From positions 1-6,375 of the forward strand of contig JAEYXI010000688.1 of NCBI GenBank assembly GCA_023428515.1: a stretch of DNA of 6,375 nucleotides. Reading direction: 5' to 3'. Source of the DNA: Pseudomonadota bacterium (GTDB lineage: Bacteria; Pseudomonadota; Alphaproteobacteria; Rhizobiales; Rhizobiaceae). Within the stretch, counting starts at the first letter, position 1. Each line of letters begins with the position of its first letter. The translations under genes and the position numbers were made by a program. This document shows, in pieces, positions 1-5,998 of this stretch. The notes beneath the pieces were generated by a model that saw only the letters and a program-made list of their open reading frames with translations, was not told where the DNA came from and ran no database searches.

Positions 1-1
1 G

Positions 2-550
2 GGCAACGCGGCTCAGGAAGGCTCGCCCGCGCAGGCGGAAGCGCAGCCGGAGGAGAGCGAGAAACCCGCCGCGCCGCAGCCCCTGTCCGCCCAGGGGCAG
101 GAACAGCAGGCAGCGCCCGCCGAGACGCCTAAACAGCAGGCGCAGGAACCGGCGGAGCCAACCGAAGCCGAGGCCGAAGCGGAGAAGGCAGCCGAAGACG
201 CCGGGCGACTGGCCTCGCAGGCCGCGACCGGCGACATCATCGCGACGACCGCGATGCAGGACCTGCCGCGCGGCGTGAGGGCCGGACGCCTTTGCGTTAC
301 CACGTTGCGCGAAGAGCTGCGCAACGCCGTGCCGCCCTATTACCCCGACCTCCTGCCATCCTACCGGCTGGACGAAGGAACTGTCCTCGATGTCCGCAGG
401 GGCGCCTTCCGTATGGGCGGCCAATGGTTCAACCTCAGCTACCGCTGCGAGGTCGATCCGGACGCCACCCGAGTGCGCTCCTTCGCCTTCGAGGTGGGTA
501 CCAAGGTGCCTCCCGGCGAATGGCGCGCCCGCGGCCTGCCGACGAACTAG
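2..550 (+). CDS. DUF930 domain protein, C-terminal part (5' end outside window)
   Basis: The frame is open from the first bases of the window to the TAG at 548-550, giving 182 visible residues with no start in view. The first ~75 residues are low complexity, rich in Ala, Gln, Pro and Glu (several EAEAEAE- and QQA-like runs), which looks like an extended periplasmic linker. From about residue 84 the sequence becomes a compact domain with LCVTTLREELR, a PPYYPDLLPSYRL segment, GGQWFNLSYRCEVD and a final FEVGTKVPPGEW-RGLP stretch. I recognise this as the DUF930 pattern, found mainly in rhizobia. Two cysteines (LCVT and YRCEV) could pair in the periplasm. The internal ATG at 254 only marks the domain boundary and is not the real start, because coding character continues upstream. 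By analogy with TonB-like proteins that carry such linkers, an N-terminal membrane anchor may lie off the window; that is inference. Function is unknown. Confidence 0.85.
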   Translation, partial: GNAAQEGSPAQAEAQPEESEKPAAPQPLSAQGQEQQAAPAETPKQQAQEPAEPTEAEAEAEKAAEDAGRLASQAATGDIIATTAMQDLPRGVRAGRLCVTTLREELRNAVPPYYPDLLPSYRLDEGTVLDVRRGAFRMGGQWFNLSYRCEVDPDATRVRSFAFEVGTKVPPGEWRARGLPTN

Positions 551-565
551 ATTCGGCTTCGAAAC

Positions 566-829
566 CTACCCCTTGCGGTCGAGTGCTTCCAGCTTGCGGT
601 CGAGGTCGGAAAGCTCGCGGTAGAGTTCGTCGAGCAGGTCGTCGACCGCATTCATCTTCTCGCCGGCGACAGCGAAAATCTCCTGCGCGGCGCCGCGAAT
701 CTTCGAATCGGCCACGGTTTCCAGGATGATGTCGAGGCCGTCATAGCGGTAGCGCGCATGGGCGAGCGCATCCTTGACGTCGATGACCTGCTTGCGGACG
801 GGATCGAGGATTTCGCCCAGATCTTTCAT
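566..829 (-). CDS. Small acidic helical protein of unknown function (87 aa)
   Basis: I do not recognise the family. The protein has 87 residues, no signal peptide, no membrane segment and no cysteine, and it is rich in Asp, Glu, Leu, Lys and Arg. The whole chain looks alpha-helical. The C-terminal third (about residues 61-86) has Leu/Ile spacing suited to a coiled coil, ending in two LDRK units seven residues apart (residues 76-79 and 83-86). The start is well supported: a strong Shine-Dalgarno GGAGGAGGG lies at 842-834, four bases before the ATG at 829. The gene begins 23 bases after the stop of the OprB-type porin on the same strand, so the two may be co-transcribed. It converges with the DUF930 gene, with 15 bases between the two stops. 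A cytoplasmic oligomerising or adaptor role is possible, but nothing here demonstrates it. Confidence 0.75.
   Translation of the reverse strand: MKDLGEILDPVRKQVIDVKDALAHARYRYDGLDIILETVADSKIRGAAQEIFAVAGEKMNAVDDLLDELYRELSDLDRKLEALDRKG
572..604. repeat. 12-bp direct repeat encoding successive coiled-coil heptads
   Basis: The 12-mer CTTGCGGTCGAG occurs at 572-583 and again at 593-604, exactly 21 bases (seven codons) apart. Read on the minus strand it encodes the two LDRK units at the C terminus of the small helical protein. The 21-base period equals one heptad, so the simplest reading is a duplicated heptad in a coiled coil and not a regulatory repeat. Confidence 0.6.
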
Positions 830-833
830 TCAT

Positions 834-842
834 CCCTCCTCC
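834..842 (-). promoter_or_regulatory. Strong ribosome binding site of the 87-aa gene
   Basis: On the minus strand the sequence GGAGGAGGG precedes the ATG at 829 by four bases. It is the main evidence that this short frame is a real gene, and it selects this start over an out-of-frame ATG at 833-831. Confidence 0.7.
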
Positions 843-852
843 AAAATGACGC

Positions 853-2085
853 TCAGAAGCTAGCTGACGTCTTCAGGCCGAGCACGAACACGTTGCCGTT
901 GGCCCTGTCGCCGCCCGGCCGGTAGACATATTGCAGGTTCGGGCGGAACTGCAGCGCCGCGTTGGGACGGAAGGTGTAGTAGAGCTCGGCCGCATATTCC
1001 GAACCTTCGATGCCCTCTTCGTCGGCAACGCGATCGTTGACATGGGTGGTGCCGACGGCGAAGCCGACATCGTCCTCGGGCCGCCGCTCGAACAGGCCGG
1101 TGTAGACCAGCCCGCCGGCGACCTGCAGGTCGGTGGTGGAGGTGTGCCTGTCGGCCATCACGGCGTTGAGGAAAAACTTCAGCCGGTCCGTCACTTCCTG
1201 CTCGAAATTGATGTAGGCGCCGTAGCGCCCGTCATGGGTCGAGTCATCGACCACGTCTTGCGCGTTGGACGTGTCGTACCAGAAACCGAACTTGTAACTG
1301 CCGCCGAGTCCGTTGCCGAAGGTGGGCAGCCAGGCAAGTTCGACCGGTATGAGAGCACCTGTCGAATCCGGGAACCAGACCGGTAAAAGCGCCTTGCTCA
1401 CGCCAAGGTAGTCCGGGTTGACGTCATAGACGCCTGCCTGGACGTAGCCGAAACCGTCGAGCTTGACCTTGAGCCGGGTTCCCCACTGGCTGATCGGCCA
1501 GTTGTAGATGTAGTCGCCAACGATGTTGCCGGGGTCCGAGCCACAGAAGGTGAGGTTCTGGAAGTCGCAGGCGAAGGACGCGAAATCCTCGCCGATGCCC
1601 ATGCGGCCGATTTTCCAGTCGAGCAGCCCGCCGAGATATTCCTGCCGGAACCAGAACTGGGTAAGCCGCGTGGTTTGGCCCCGGCCGTAGACCTCCTGGA
1701 CCTGTTGCAGGGTGCCAAGTTCAGCGTCGTCACTGAGATTGCGGCCGGTGCGCTGGGTGATGGTCGCCTGGAACTCGGCTGCCTGGAGGCCGACGAGCTT
1801 TTCCAGGTCGAGCGTGACGCCCGCCGTGTACTGGTCGGCATAGGCGGCGTCGCGCCGCGTCCCGCCGGTCGCATTGTAGGCAGCTTCGCCGGTGTAGCCG
1901 AACTGGAAGTCGATGCCCCTCTCTCTCAGGCGGGTGCGTTCGCCGTTCCAGTCGCCGAACAGCCAGGGAGGGGGCTCGGAGAGCGGTGCGGCCGCCGGCG
2001 AACTGGCGGTGTCGTCCGCGCGGACGGCGGTAGCGAGAAAGGCTGCCAGCACAAGAGTTACGCCAGCATAGACCGGAGGTCGCAT
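853..2085 (-). CDS. Carbohydrate-selective porin, OprB family
   Basis: The product is an outer-membrane beta-barrel of 410 residues that would let sugars diffuse into the periplasm. Residues 1-23 form a signal peptide: MRPP, then a hydrophobic core (VTLVLAAFLATA) and a likely signal peptidase I site after AVRA. The mature protein opens with a low-complexity Ala/Pro/Ser segment and then the OprB hallmark WLFGDWNGERTRLRERGI (residues 41-58), followed by alternating beta-strand sequence. Also typical are QFWFRQEY near 143-150, KIGRMGIGEDFA near 158-169, a Cys pair in FACDFQNLTFCG (C173, C181), NWPISQWG near 195-202, and a C-terminal Phe of the kind recognised by the BAM machinery. Length fits the family (about 400-450). 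The frame stays open for some 310 codons upstream, but the signal peptide and a good Shine-Dalgarno at 2097-2091 fix the start at 2085. The specific sugar cannot be read from the sequence. Confidence 0.93.
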   Translation of the reverse strand: MRPPVYAGVTLVLAAFLATAVRADDTASSPAAAPLSEPPPWLFGDWNGERTRLRERGIDFQFGYTGEAAYNATGGTRRDAAYADQYTAGVTLDLEKLVGLQAAEFQATITQRTGRNLSDDAELGTLQQVQEVYGRGQTTRLTQFWFRQEYLGGLLDWKIGRMGIGEDFASFACDFQNLTFCGSDPGNIVGDYIYNWPISQWGTRLKVKLDGFGYVQAGVYDVNPDYLGVSKALLPVWFPDSTGALIPVELAWLPTFGNGLGGSYKFGFWYDTSNAQDVVDDSTHDGRYGAYINFEQEVTDRLKFFLNAVMADRHTSTTDLQVAGGLVYTGLFERRPEDDVGFAVGTTHVNDRVADEEGIEGSEYAAELYYTFRPNAALQFRPNLQYVYRPGGDRANGNVFVLGLKTSASF

Positions 2086-2244
2086 CAATATCCTCCCGAT
2101 GTCCCGGGATCGGCTACCGAGCATCGCTATCATGCGACCCCGGATCTCACCAGCTTGAGCCCGCGAATTATTCACGACATGCCGTACTATGCGCCCGACC
2201 GGATCGGCGTTAGCTTCGCACCGGATTTCTGGAGCGGGCCGCAC
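2086..2244. promoter_or_regulatory. Divergent intergenic region, porin / HAD hydrolase
   Basis: These 159 bases separate two divergent genes and must hold the porin promoter and probably that of the HAD gene. Possible elements are TTGAGC at 2155-2160 for the + strand and AT-richer GAATTATTC around 2165-2173, but no pair of hexamers with correct spacing is convincing on either strand. I see no long inverted repeat apart from the 8-bp TCCCGGGA at 2102-2109. If the HAD gene starts at 2179 and not at 2245, the region shrinks to 93 bases. Confidence 0.3.
2091..2097 (-). promoter_or_regulatory. Ribosome binding site deciding the porin start
   Basis: GGGAGGA on the minus strand lies five bases upstream of the ATG at 2085. 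The signal peptide begins at this ATG, so the site excludes the far longer upstream extension of the same open frame. Confidence 0.7.
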
Positions 2245-2922
2245 ATGACGCACGACATCGTCTTTCTTCTGGATGTCGACAACACCTTGCTCGACAACGA
2301 CCGGGTAGCCGATGATCTCAGGGCCCATCTGACCGGCAATTTCGGCAAGGCCGGCGAACTCTACTGGGCGCATTTCGAGGAGTTGCGGCAGGAACTCGGC
2401 TATGCCGACTATCTCGGTGCGTTGCAGCACTACCGGGCTGATCTCGAGGAGAATGGCGAGGCCGCGCACCGGCTGCTTTCCGTCTCCGGCTTCCTGATCG
2501 ACTATCCCTTTGCCGACCGGCTTTATCCCCATGCGCTGGAGGTGATCGAAAGATTGAGTTCGTTCGGACCGACGGTGATCCTTTCGGACGGCGACGTAGT
2601 GTTCCAGCCCCGCAAGGTGCAGCGTTCGGGGATATGGAAGGCGGTGGACGGCCGCGTGCTGATCTTCATCCACAAGGAGGAGATGCTGGATACGGTCGAG
2701 CGTGAATTTCCGGCTAAGCGATACGTGCTGATCGACGACAAGGAGCGCATCCTCGACGCGGTGAAAAAGGTCTGGGACGAAAAGCTGGTGACCGTGTTTC
2801 CGCGCCAGGGCCACTATGCGCACGACCCGGCGAATGCAGGAAAATACCGCAAGCCGGATGTTACGGTCGAGAAGATAGGCGACCTGCTCTCGATGGATAT
2901 CCAGGCGCTGGTTCATCGCTGA
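2245..2922 (+). CDS. HAD-superfamily hydrolase
   Basis: The 225-residue protein has all four haloacid dehalogenase motifs in order. Motif I is DVDNTLLD, with nucleophile Asp10 and acid/base Asp12. Motif II is ILSDGD, with Ser114. The motif III lysine is most likely Lys144 in FIHKEE. Motif IV is VLIDDKERIL, with Asp164 and Asp165 binding Mg2+. Residues ~18-100, between motifs I and II, are helical and form a C1-type cap. The family hydrolyses phosphate esters or, less often, C-halogen bonds; the substrate is not evident. There is no signal peptide, so it is cytoplasmic. The start at 2245 puts motif I at the usual distance from the N terminus and has GGAG at 2231-2234. An in-frame ATG at 2179 would add 22 residues and cannot be excluded. 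The gene is divergent from the porin and lies 78 bases upstream of a methyltransferase gene on the same strand. Confidence 0.88.
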   Translation: MTHDIVFLLDVDNTLLDNDRVADDLRAHLTGNFGKAGELYWAHFEELRQELGYADYLGALQHYRADLEENGEAAHRLLSVSGFLIDYPFADRLYPHALEVIERLSSFGPTVILSDGDVVFQPRKVQRSGIWKAVDGRVLIFIHKEEMLDTVEREFPAKRYVLIDDKERILDAVKKVWDEKLVTVFPRQGHYAHDPANAGKYRKPDVTVEKIGDLLSMDIQALVHR

Positions 2923-3000
2923 ACAGGTCATCGCAGCTTCCCGCTCGACGCCAGGCTCGCCGAACATGTATTCTCGGGCGGGGGCATCGGAGGATGCGCC

Positions 3001-3807
3001 ATGAGCCAAGCTTCCAGACATGACGCCTGGCAGGCAGGCGATGCTTACGAATTCTACATGGGCCGATGGAGCCGCCGGATCGCTCCGCTCTTCCTCGATC
3101 TGCTGGCGTTGCCGCGCGAACTAGACTGGCTCGAGGTCGGCTGTGGCACCGGCGCCCTGTCGGCCGCGATTCTCGCGCGATGCGACCCGGAAAGCCTTGT
3201 CGCCATCGACGCCTCCGAAGGGTTTCTCGCCAAGGCGCGGGCAAACGTTCCCGACCAACGCGCCGATTTCCGCCAGGGCGATGCGCAAGCGCTGCCGGCG
3301 GAGACGGCCAGCCGCGACGCCGTCGTCTCGGCGCTGATGCTGAATTTCGTGCCCGACCGGGTGAAGGCGCTAAGCGAGATGAAGCGGGTGGCGCGGCCGG
3401 GCGCCACCGTCGCGTTCTATGTCTGGGACTATCCCGGCGCCGGTCTCGAATTCCTGCGCGCCTTCTGGACACAGGCAGCCGCGCTCGACCCCAAGGCGGG
3501 CGAGTTGACCGAGGACCGCCGTTTTCCCTTCTGCACGCCCGATGGGCTGACCACGCTGGCGCGGGAAGCCGGATTTGCGGGCGCGACCTGCCAGGCGCTC
3601 GAGACGCCGACGGTATTTTCGGACTTCGAAGACTACTGGCGGCCTTTTACGATGGGCGCCGGTCCGGCCCCGGGCTATGTCGCAAGCCTCGCGCCCGATG
3701 CACGGCAGCGCCTGAGGGATCGGCTGGAAGCCAACCTGCCCCGCAGCGACGACGGCTCCATCGTGCTGAAGGCGCGAGCATGGGCAGTGATGGCCAAGGT
3801 GGACTAG
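3001..3807 (+). CDS. Class I SAM-dependent methyltransferase
   Basis: The 268-residue cytoplasmic protein has a Rossmann-type methyltransferase domain. The N terminus has AYEFYMGRWSRRIAPLFL (residues 15-32), typical of one subgroup of UbiE/MenG-like methyltransferases. Motif I is LEVGCGTGALS (44-54), the glycine-rich SAM loop. Asp70 in VAIDAS is at the end of strand beta-2, where it would bind the ribose hydroxyls. QGDAQALP (92-99) is the adenine-binding motif, and ARPGATVAFYVWDY (131-144) covers the strand after the post-I helix. The C-terminal part (about 176-268) probably makes the substrate-binding lid. The acceptor substrate is unknown. The start is supported by GGAGG at 2989-2993, seven bases before the ATG. 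Co-transcription with the upstream HAD gene is possible across the 78-base gap. The gene converges on the YdeI-family gene. Confidence 0.9.
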   Translation: MSQASRHDAWQAGDAYEFYMGRWSRRIAPLFLDLLALPRELDWLEVGCGTGALSAAILARCDPESLVAIDASEGFLAKARANVPDQRADFRQGDAQALPAETASRDAVVSALMLNFVPDRVKALSEMKRVARPGATVAFYVWDYPGAGLEFLRAFWTQAAALDPKAGELTEDRRFPFCTPDGLTTLAREAGFAGATCQALETPTVFSDFEDYWRPFTMGAGPAPGYVASLAPDARQRLRDRLEANLPRSDDGSIVLKARAWAVMAKVD

Positions 3808-3859
3808 GGCGCGGCTTGTCAGCTCTGCCTCCACCGCAGCGCCGGCCGGCGGGGGAAGT

Positions 3860-4456
3860 TTACTTCTTCTGCGGATAGATCGTTTCGCCGTGCTTCAGCA
3901 TGGCGACGAAAGTCTCGATCTTTTTCCGGCGGCCGGCTTCGGTCTTCATGTTGTGGACACGGAAGGCGAGCGCGAAGCGGTTCTGCTCGCTGAGCCTGGC
4001 GAGCATGGCCTTGGCCTTCGGCTCGGCATCGATGGCGGCTTGCAAATCATCAGGGATCTTCATGTCCTTGCCGCTGGCATAGGCGCGGTCCCAGCGGCCG
4101 TCGGCCTTGGCCGCCTCGACATGCTTGAGCCCGTGCCCGGTCATGCGGCCTTCATCGACGAGCCGCGCGACATTGTCGACGTTGATCTTGCTCCAGGTGC
4201 TTTTCGCCCCGCGCGGCGTATAGCGCTGCAGGTAGCTTTGGTCGTCGAGGCCCTTGCGGATGGCGTCGATCCAGCCCCAGCAGAGCGCGACGTCGATCGC
4301 CTCCTTCGGCGTGATCGAGGGATGCCCGGAGCCGACCTTATGGATCCTGATCCAGACTTCGTCCTCGCAGTCGTGGTTCCTGCCGAGCCATTTGTAGAAG
4401 GCGTCGGCGGTCTTGAACTCGTGGACTTTCTTCGGATCGACGGTGACGGGAGGCAT
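3860..4456 (-). CDS. YdeI/OmpD-associated family protein
   Basis: This 198-residue protein matches the COG4430 (YdeI, 'OmpD-associated' or 'bacteriocin-protection') family by pattern. An N-terminal DPKKVHEFKTADAFYKWL segment (8-24) is followed by EVWIRIHKVGSG (33-44). The strongest signature is EAIDVALCWGWIDAIRKGLD (52-71), then YTPRGAKSTWSKINVDNV (79-96). The C-terminal region has a helical AIDAEPKAKAML segment (141-152) and the closing GRRKKIETFVAMLKHGE (175-191). There is no signal peptide, and biochemical function is not established for the family, so the older names should not be taken as a role. The start at 4456 puts the conserved region at the usual distance from the N terminus, but no clear Shine-Dalgarno precedes it. 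A TTG directly upstream (4459-4457) is an alternative. The gene is divergent from hutF with no obvious pathway link. Confidence 0.87.
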   Translation of the reverse strand: MPPVTVDPKKVHEFKTADAFYKWLGRNHDCEDEVWIRIHKVGSGHPSITPKEAIDVALCWGWIDAIRKGLDDQSYLQRYTPRGAKSTWSKINVDNVARLVDEGRMTGHGLKHVEAAKADGRWDRAYASGKDMKIPDDLQAAIDAEPKAKAMLARLSEQNRFALAFRVHNMKTEAGRRKKIETFVAMLKHGETIYPQKK

Positions 4457-4627
4457 CAACAAGCCCGGTATTCGAGAGGAGCGAGCGACGAAAGAGGACG
4501 CATCTTCGGCCTGCGACTGGTTGCGACCACGTGTTATAGCGGTTCGGCCGCGGAGGTGAAGCTGGACGTGGAAGTCTGCTGCCACCGGAATTACGGAAGG
4601 CATGGCGACGTGAAGGAAGATGAGGAC
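4457..4627. promoter_or_regulatory. Divergent intergenic region upstream of hutF
   Basis: These 171 bases should carry the promoters of hutF (+) and of the YdeI-family gene (-). The most AT-rich spot is GTGTTATAGC at 4531-4540. Read on the minus strand it gives TATAAC (4538-4533), with CTTCAC (4561-4556) 17 bases upstream, a weak sigma70-like pair for the YdeI gene. Read on the + strand it gives TATAGC without a good -35. A CACGTG palindrome (4528-4533) sits beside it. HutF would be expected to be controlled by HutC, but I cannot find a TGTA-N-TACA-type palindrome of the kind known for HutC operators in other bacteria. Confidence 0.3.
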
Positions 4628-5983
4628 ATGAACTCGGTGTTTGCCGAAGCGGCGCTGCTGCCGGGAGGATGGGCAAGCGATGTTCGCGTCGAGGTGGCGG
4701 ACGGACGGATCGCGTCGGTCGGGACAGGCACAAAGCCGCAGGCGGCCGACGAGCGCGCCGCAATCCTGGTCCCCGGCATGCCAAACCTGCACAGCCACGC
4801 CTTCCAGCGCGGCATGGCCGGCCTGGCCGAGACGCGCGGTCCCGGCGCCGACAGCTTCTGGTCCTGGCGCGAGGTCATGTACCGCTTCGCTTTGTCGATG
4901 ACGCCGGACCAGGCGCAGGCGGTCGCCGCACAGCTTTATGCCGAGATGCTGGAGGCGGGGTTCACGCGCGTCGGCGAGTTTCACTACCTGCATCACGATG
5001 TCGACGGGCGGCCCTATGCCGACATCGCCGAGATGGCGGGGCGGATCGCAGCGGCGGCAAGCGAGACCGGAATAGGCCTGACGCTGCTGCCGGTCTTCTA
5101 CGCGCATTCGGGCTTCGGCGGCCAGATGCCGACCGAAGGACAGCGCCGTTTCATCAGCGATCTCAACAGCTTCGCCAGGCTGCTTGAATCAAGCCGGAAG
5201 GCAGTTGAATCAATTCCTGAGGCGGTGGTGGGCGTAGCGCCCCACAGTCTGAGGGCCGTCACATCGGAAGAACTGAAGGCGGTTGCGGCACTGGCCGCTG
5301 ACGGTCCCATCCACATGCATGCCGCCGAGCAGATGCGCGAAGTCCAGGACTGCGTGAAATGGTCCGGCGCGCGGCCGATCGAATGGCTGCTCGCCAATGC
5401 CGATGTGGACGGTCGCTGGTGCTTGATCCATGCGACCCACATGACCGCGGACGAGACGACAGGCATGGCAAGGGCCGGCGCGATCGCCGGGCTCTGCCCG
5501 ATCACCGAGGCCAATCTCGGCGACGGCACCTTTCCGGGACCGCTCTTCGTCGAGAATGGCGGGCGGTTCGGCATAGGCTCCGATTCCAACGTGCTAATCG
5601 GCCTGGCGGACGAGTTGCGCCAGCTCGAATATTCGCAGCGCCTCGCGCGTCAGGAACGCAACGTGCTGGCAAAGCCCGGCCAGTCCAATGGACGCGCGCT
5701 GTTCGACGCGGCGGTGGCGGGCGGCGGCATCGCGCTCGGAGCGGGCGAAGGCGGATTGGCGCAAGGAGCCCCAGCCGACTTCGTGTCGCTCGACCCGTCG
5801 CATCCGACGCTCGCCGGCAAACGTGGCGACACCATCCTCGACGCCTGGATCTTTGCCGGCGGCACAAAGGTTGACTGCACATGGGTACGCGGGAAGAAGC
5901 TCGTCGAGGGCGGCCGGCATATGCGCAGCGACGCCATTGCAAACCGGTTCCGGAAAGCGATGATGGAATTGACAGCCGGCTAG
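4628..5983 (+). CDS. hutF: Formimidoylglutamate deiminase (HutF)
   Basis: HutF is a cytoplasmic amidohydrolase-superfamily enzyme. It hydrolyses N-formimidoyl-L-glutamate to N-formyl-L-glutamate and ammonia in the histidine degradation branch that ends with HutG. The 451-residue length is as expected. The N-terminal beta-sandwich (1-48) leads to the metal site PNLHSHAFQRGM (H55, H57). Other active-site elements are APHSLR (H206), IHMHAAEQ (H229, H231, E234), LIHATHMT (H268, H271) and FGIGSDSN (D319). By superfamily rule H55, H57, H231 and D319 should bind Zn2+, with H268 and E234 in catalysis. SFWSWREVMYRF (76-87) is typical of HutF and separates it from guanine deaminase and TrzN/AtzB-type relatives. 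The C-terminal residues (about 365-425) rebuild the beta-sandwich. The ATG at 4628 fits the family N terminus; AAGGA at 4613-4617 is a modest ribosome binding site, and a GTG at 4610 is a less likely start. hutC follows after 15 bases. Confidence 0.95.
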   Translation: MNSVFAEAALLPGGWASDVRVEVADGRIASVGTGTKPQAADERAAILVPGMPNLHSHAFQRGMAGLAETRGPGADSFWSWREVMYRFALSMTPDQAQAVAAQLYAEMLEAGFTRVGEFHYLHHDVDGRPYADIAEMAGRIAAAASETGIGLTLLPVFYAHSGFGGQMPTEGQRRFISDLNSFARLLESSRKAVESIPEAVVGVAPHSLRAVTSEELKAVAALAADGPIHMHAAEQMREVQDCVKWSGARPIEWLLANADVDGRWCLIHATHMTADETTGMARAGAIAGLCPITEANLGDGTFPGPLFVENGGRFGIGSDSNVLIGLADELRQLEYSQRLARQERNVLAKPGQSNGRALFDAAVAGGGIALGAGEGGLAQGAPADFVSLDPSHPTLAGKRGDTILDAWIFAGGTKVDCTWVRGKKLVEGGRHMRSDAIANRFRKAMMELTAG

Positions 5984-5998
5984 GCGGAGCAGGCAGAC

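Noticed and set aside
1675..2244. Upstream open extension of the HAD gene frame, antisense to the porin.
   Set aside because: It lies opposite the signal peptide and barrel strands of OprB, and HAD motif I belongs near the N terminus of the protein.
2923..3000. Possible promoter or small gene between the HAD and methyltransferase genes.
   Set aside because: The 78 bases contain only the methyltransferase ribosome binding site; no paired promoter hexamers or coding frame stand out.
2086..3021. The porin reading frame remains open for about 310 codons upstream, antisense to the HAD gene, which would give a 722-residue protein.
   Set aside because: A signal peptide and a good Shine-Dalgarno begin at 2085, the upstream part resembles no protein, and the opposite strand carries a complete HAD gene. 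Such open antisense frames are common in GC-rich codon-biased DNA.
3840..3866. Palindrome CGCCGGCCGGCG (3840-3851) and small inverted repeat GAAGT-TT-ACTTC (3855-3866) between convergent genes as a bidirectional terminator.
   Set aside because: The location is right, but the stems are only 4-5 bp once a loop is allowed, and neither strand has a following T-run. I would not call an intrinsic terminator.
3890..4627. Upstream open extension of the hutF frame, antisense to the YdeI-family gene.
   Set aside because: HutF proteins are about 450 residues long and the ATG at 4628 gives exactly that; the extension is the complement of a recognised gene.
4457..5107. Open minus-strand frame antisense to hutF, continuous with the YdeI-family gene.
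   Set aside because: Composition is Arg/His/Pro-rich with no recognisable domain, and it is opposite conserved HutF active-site sequence.
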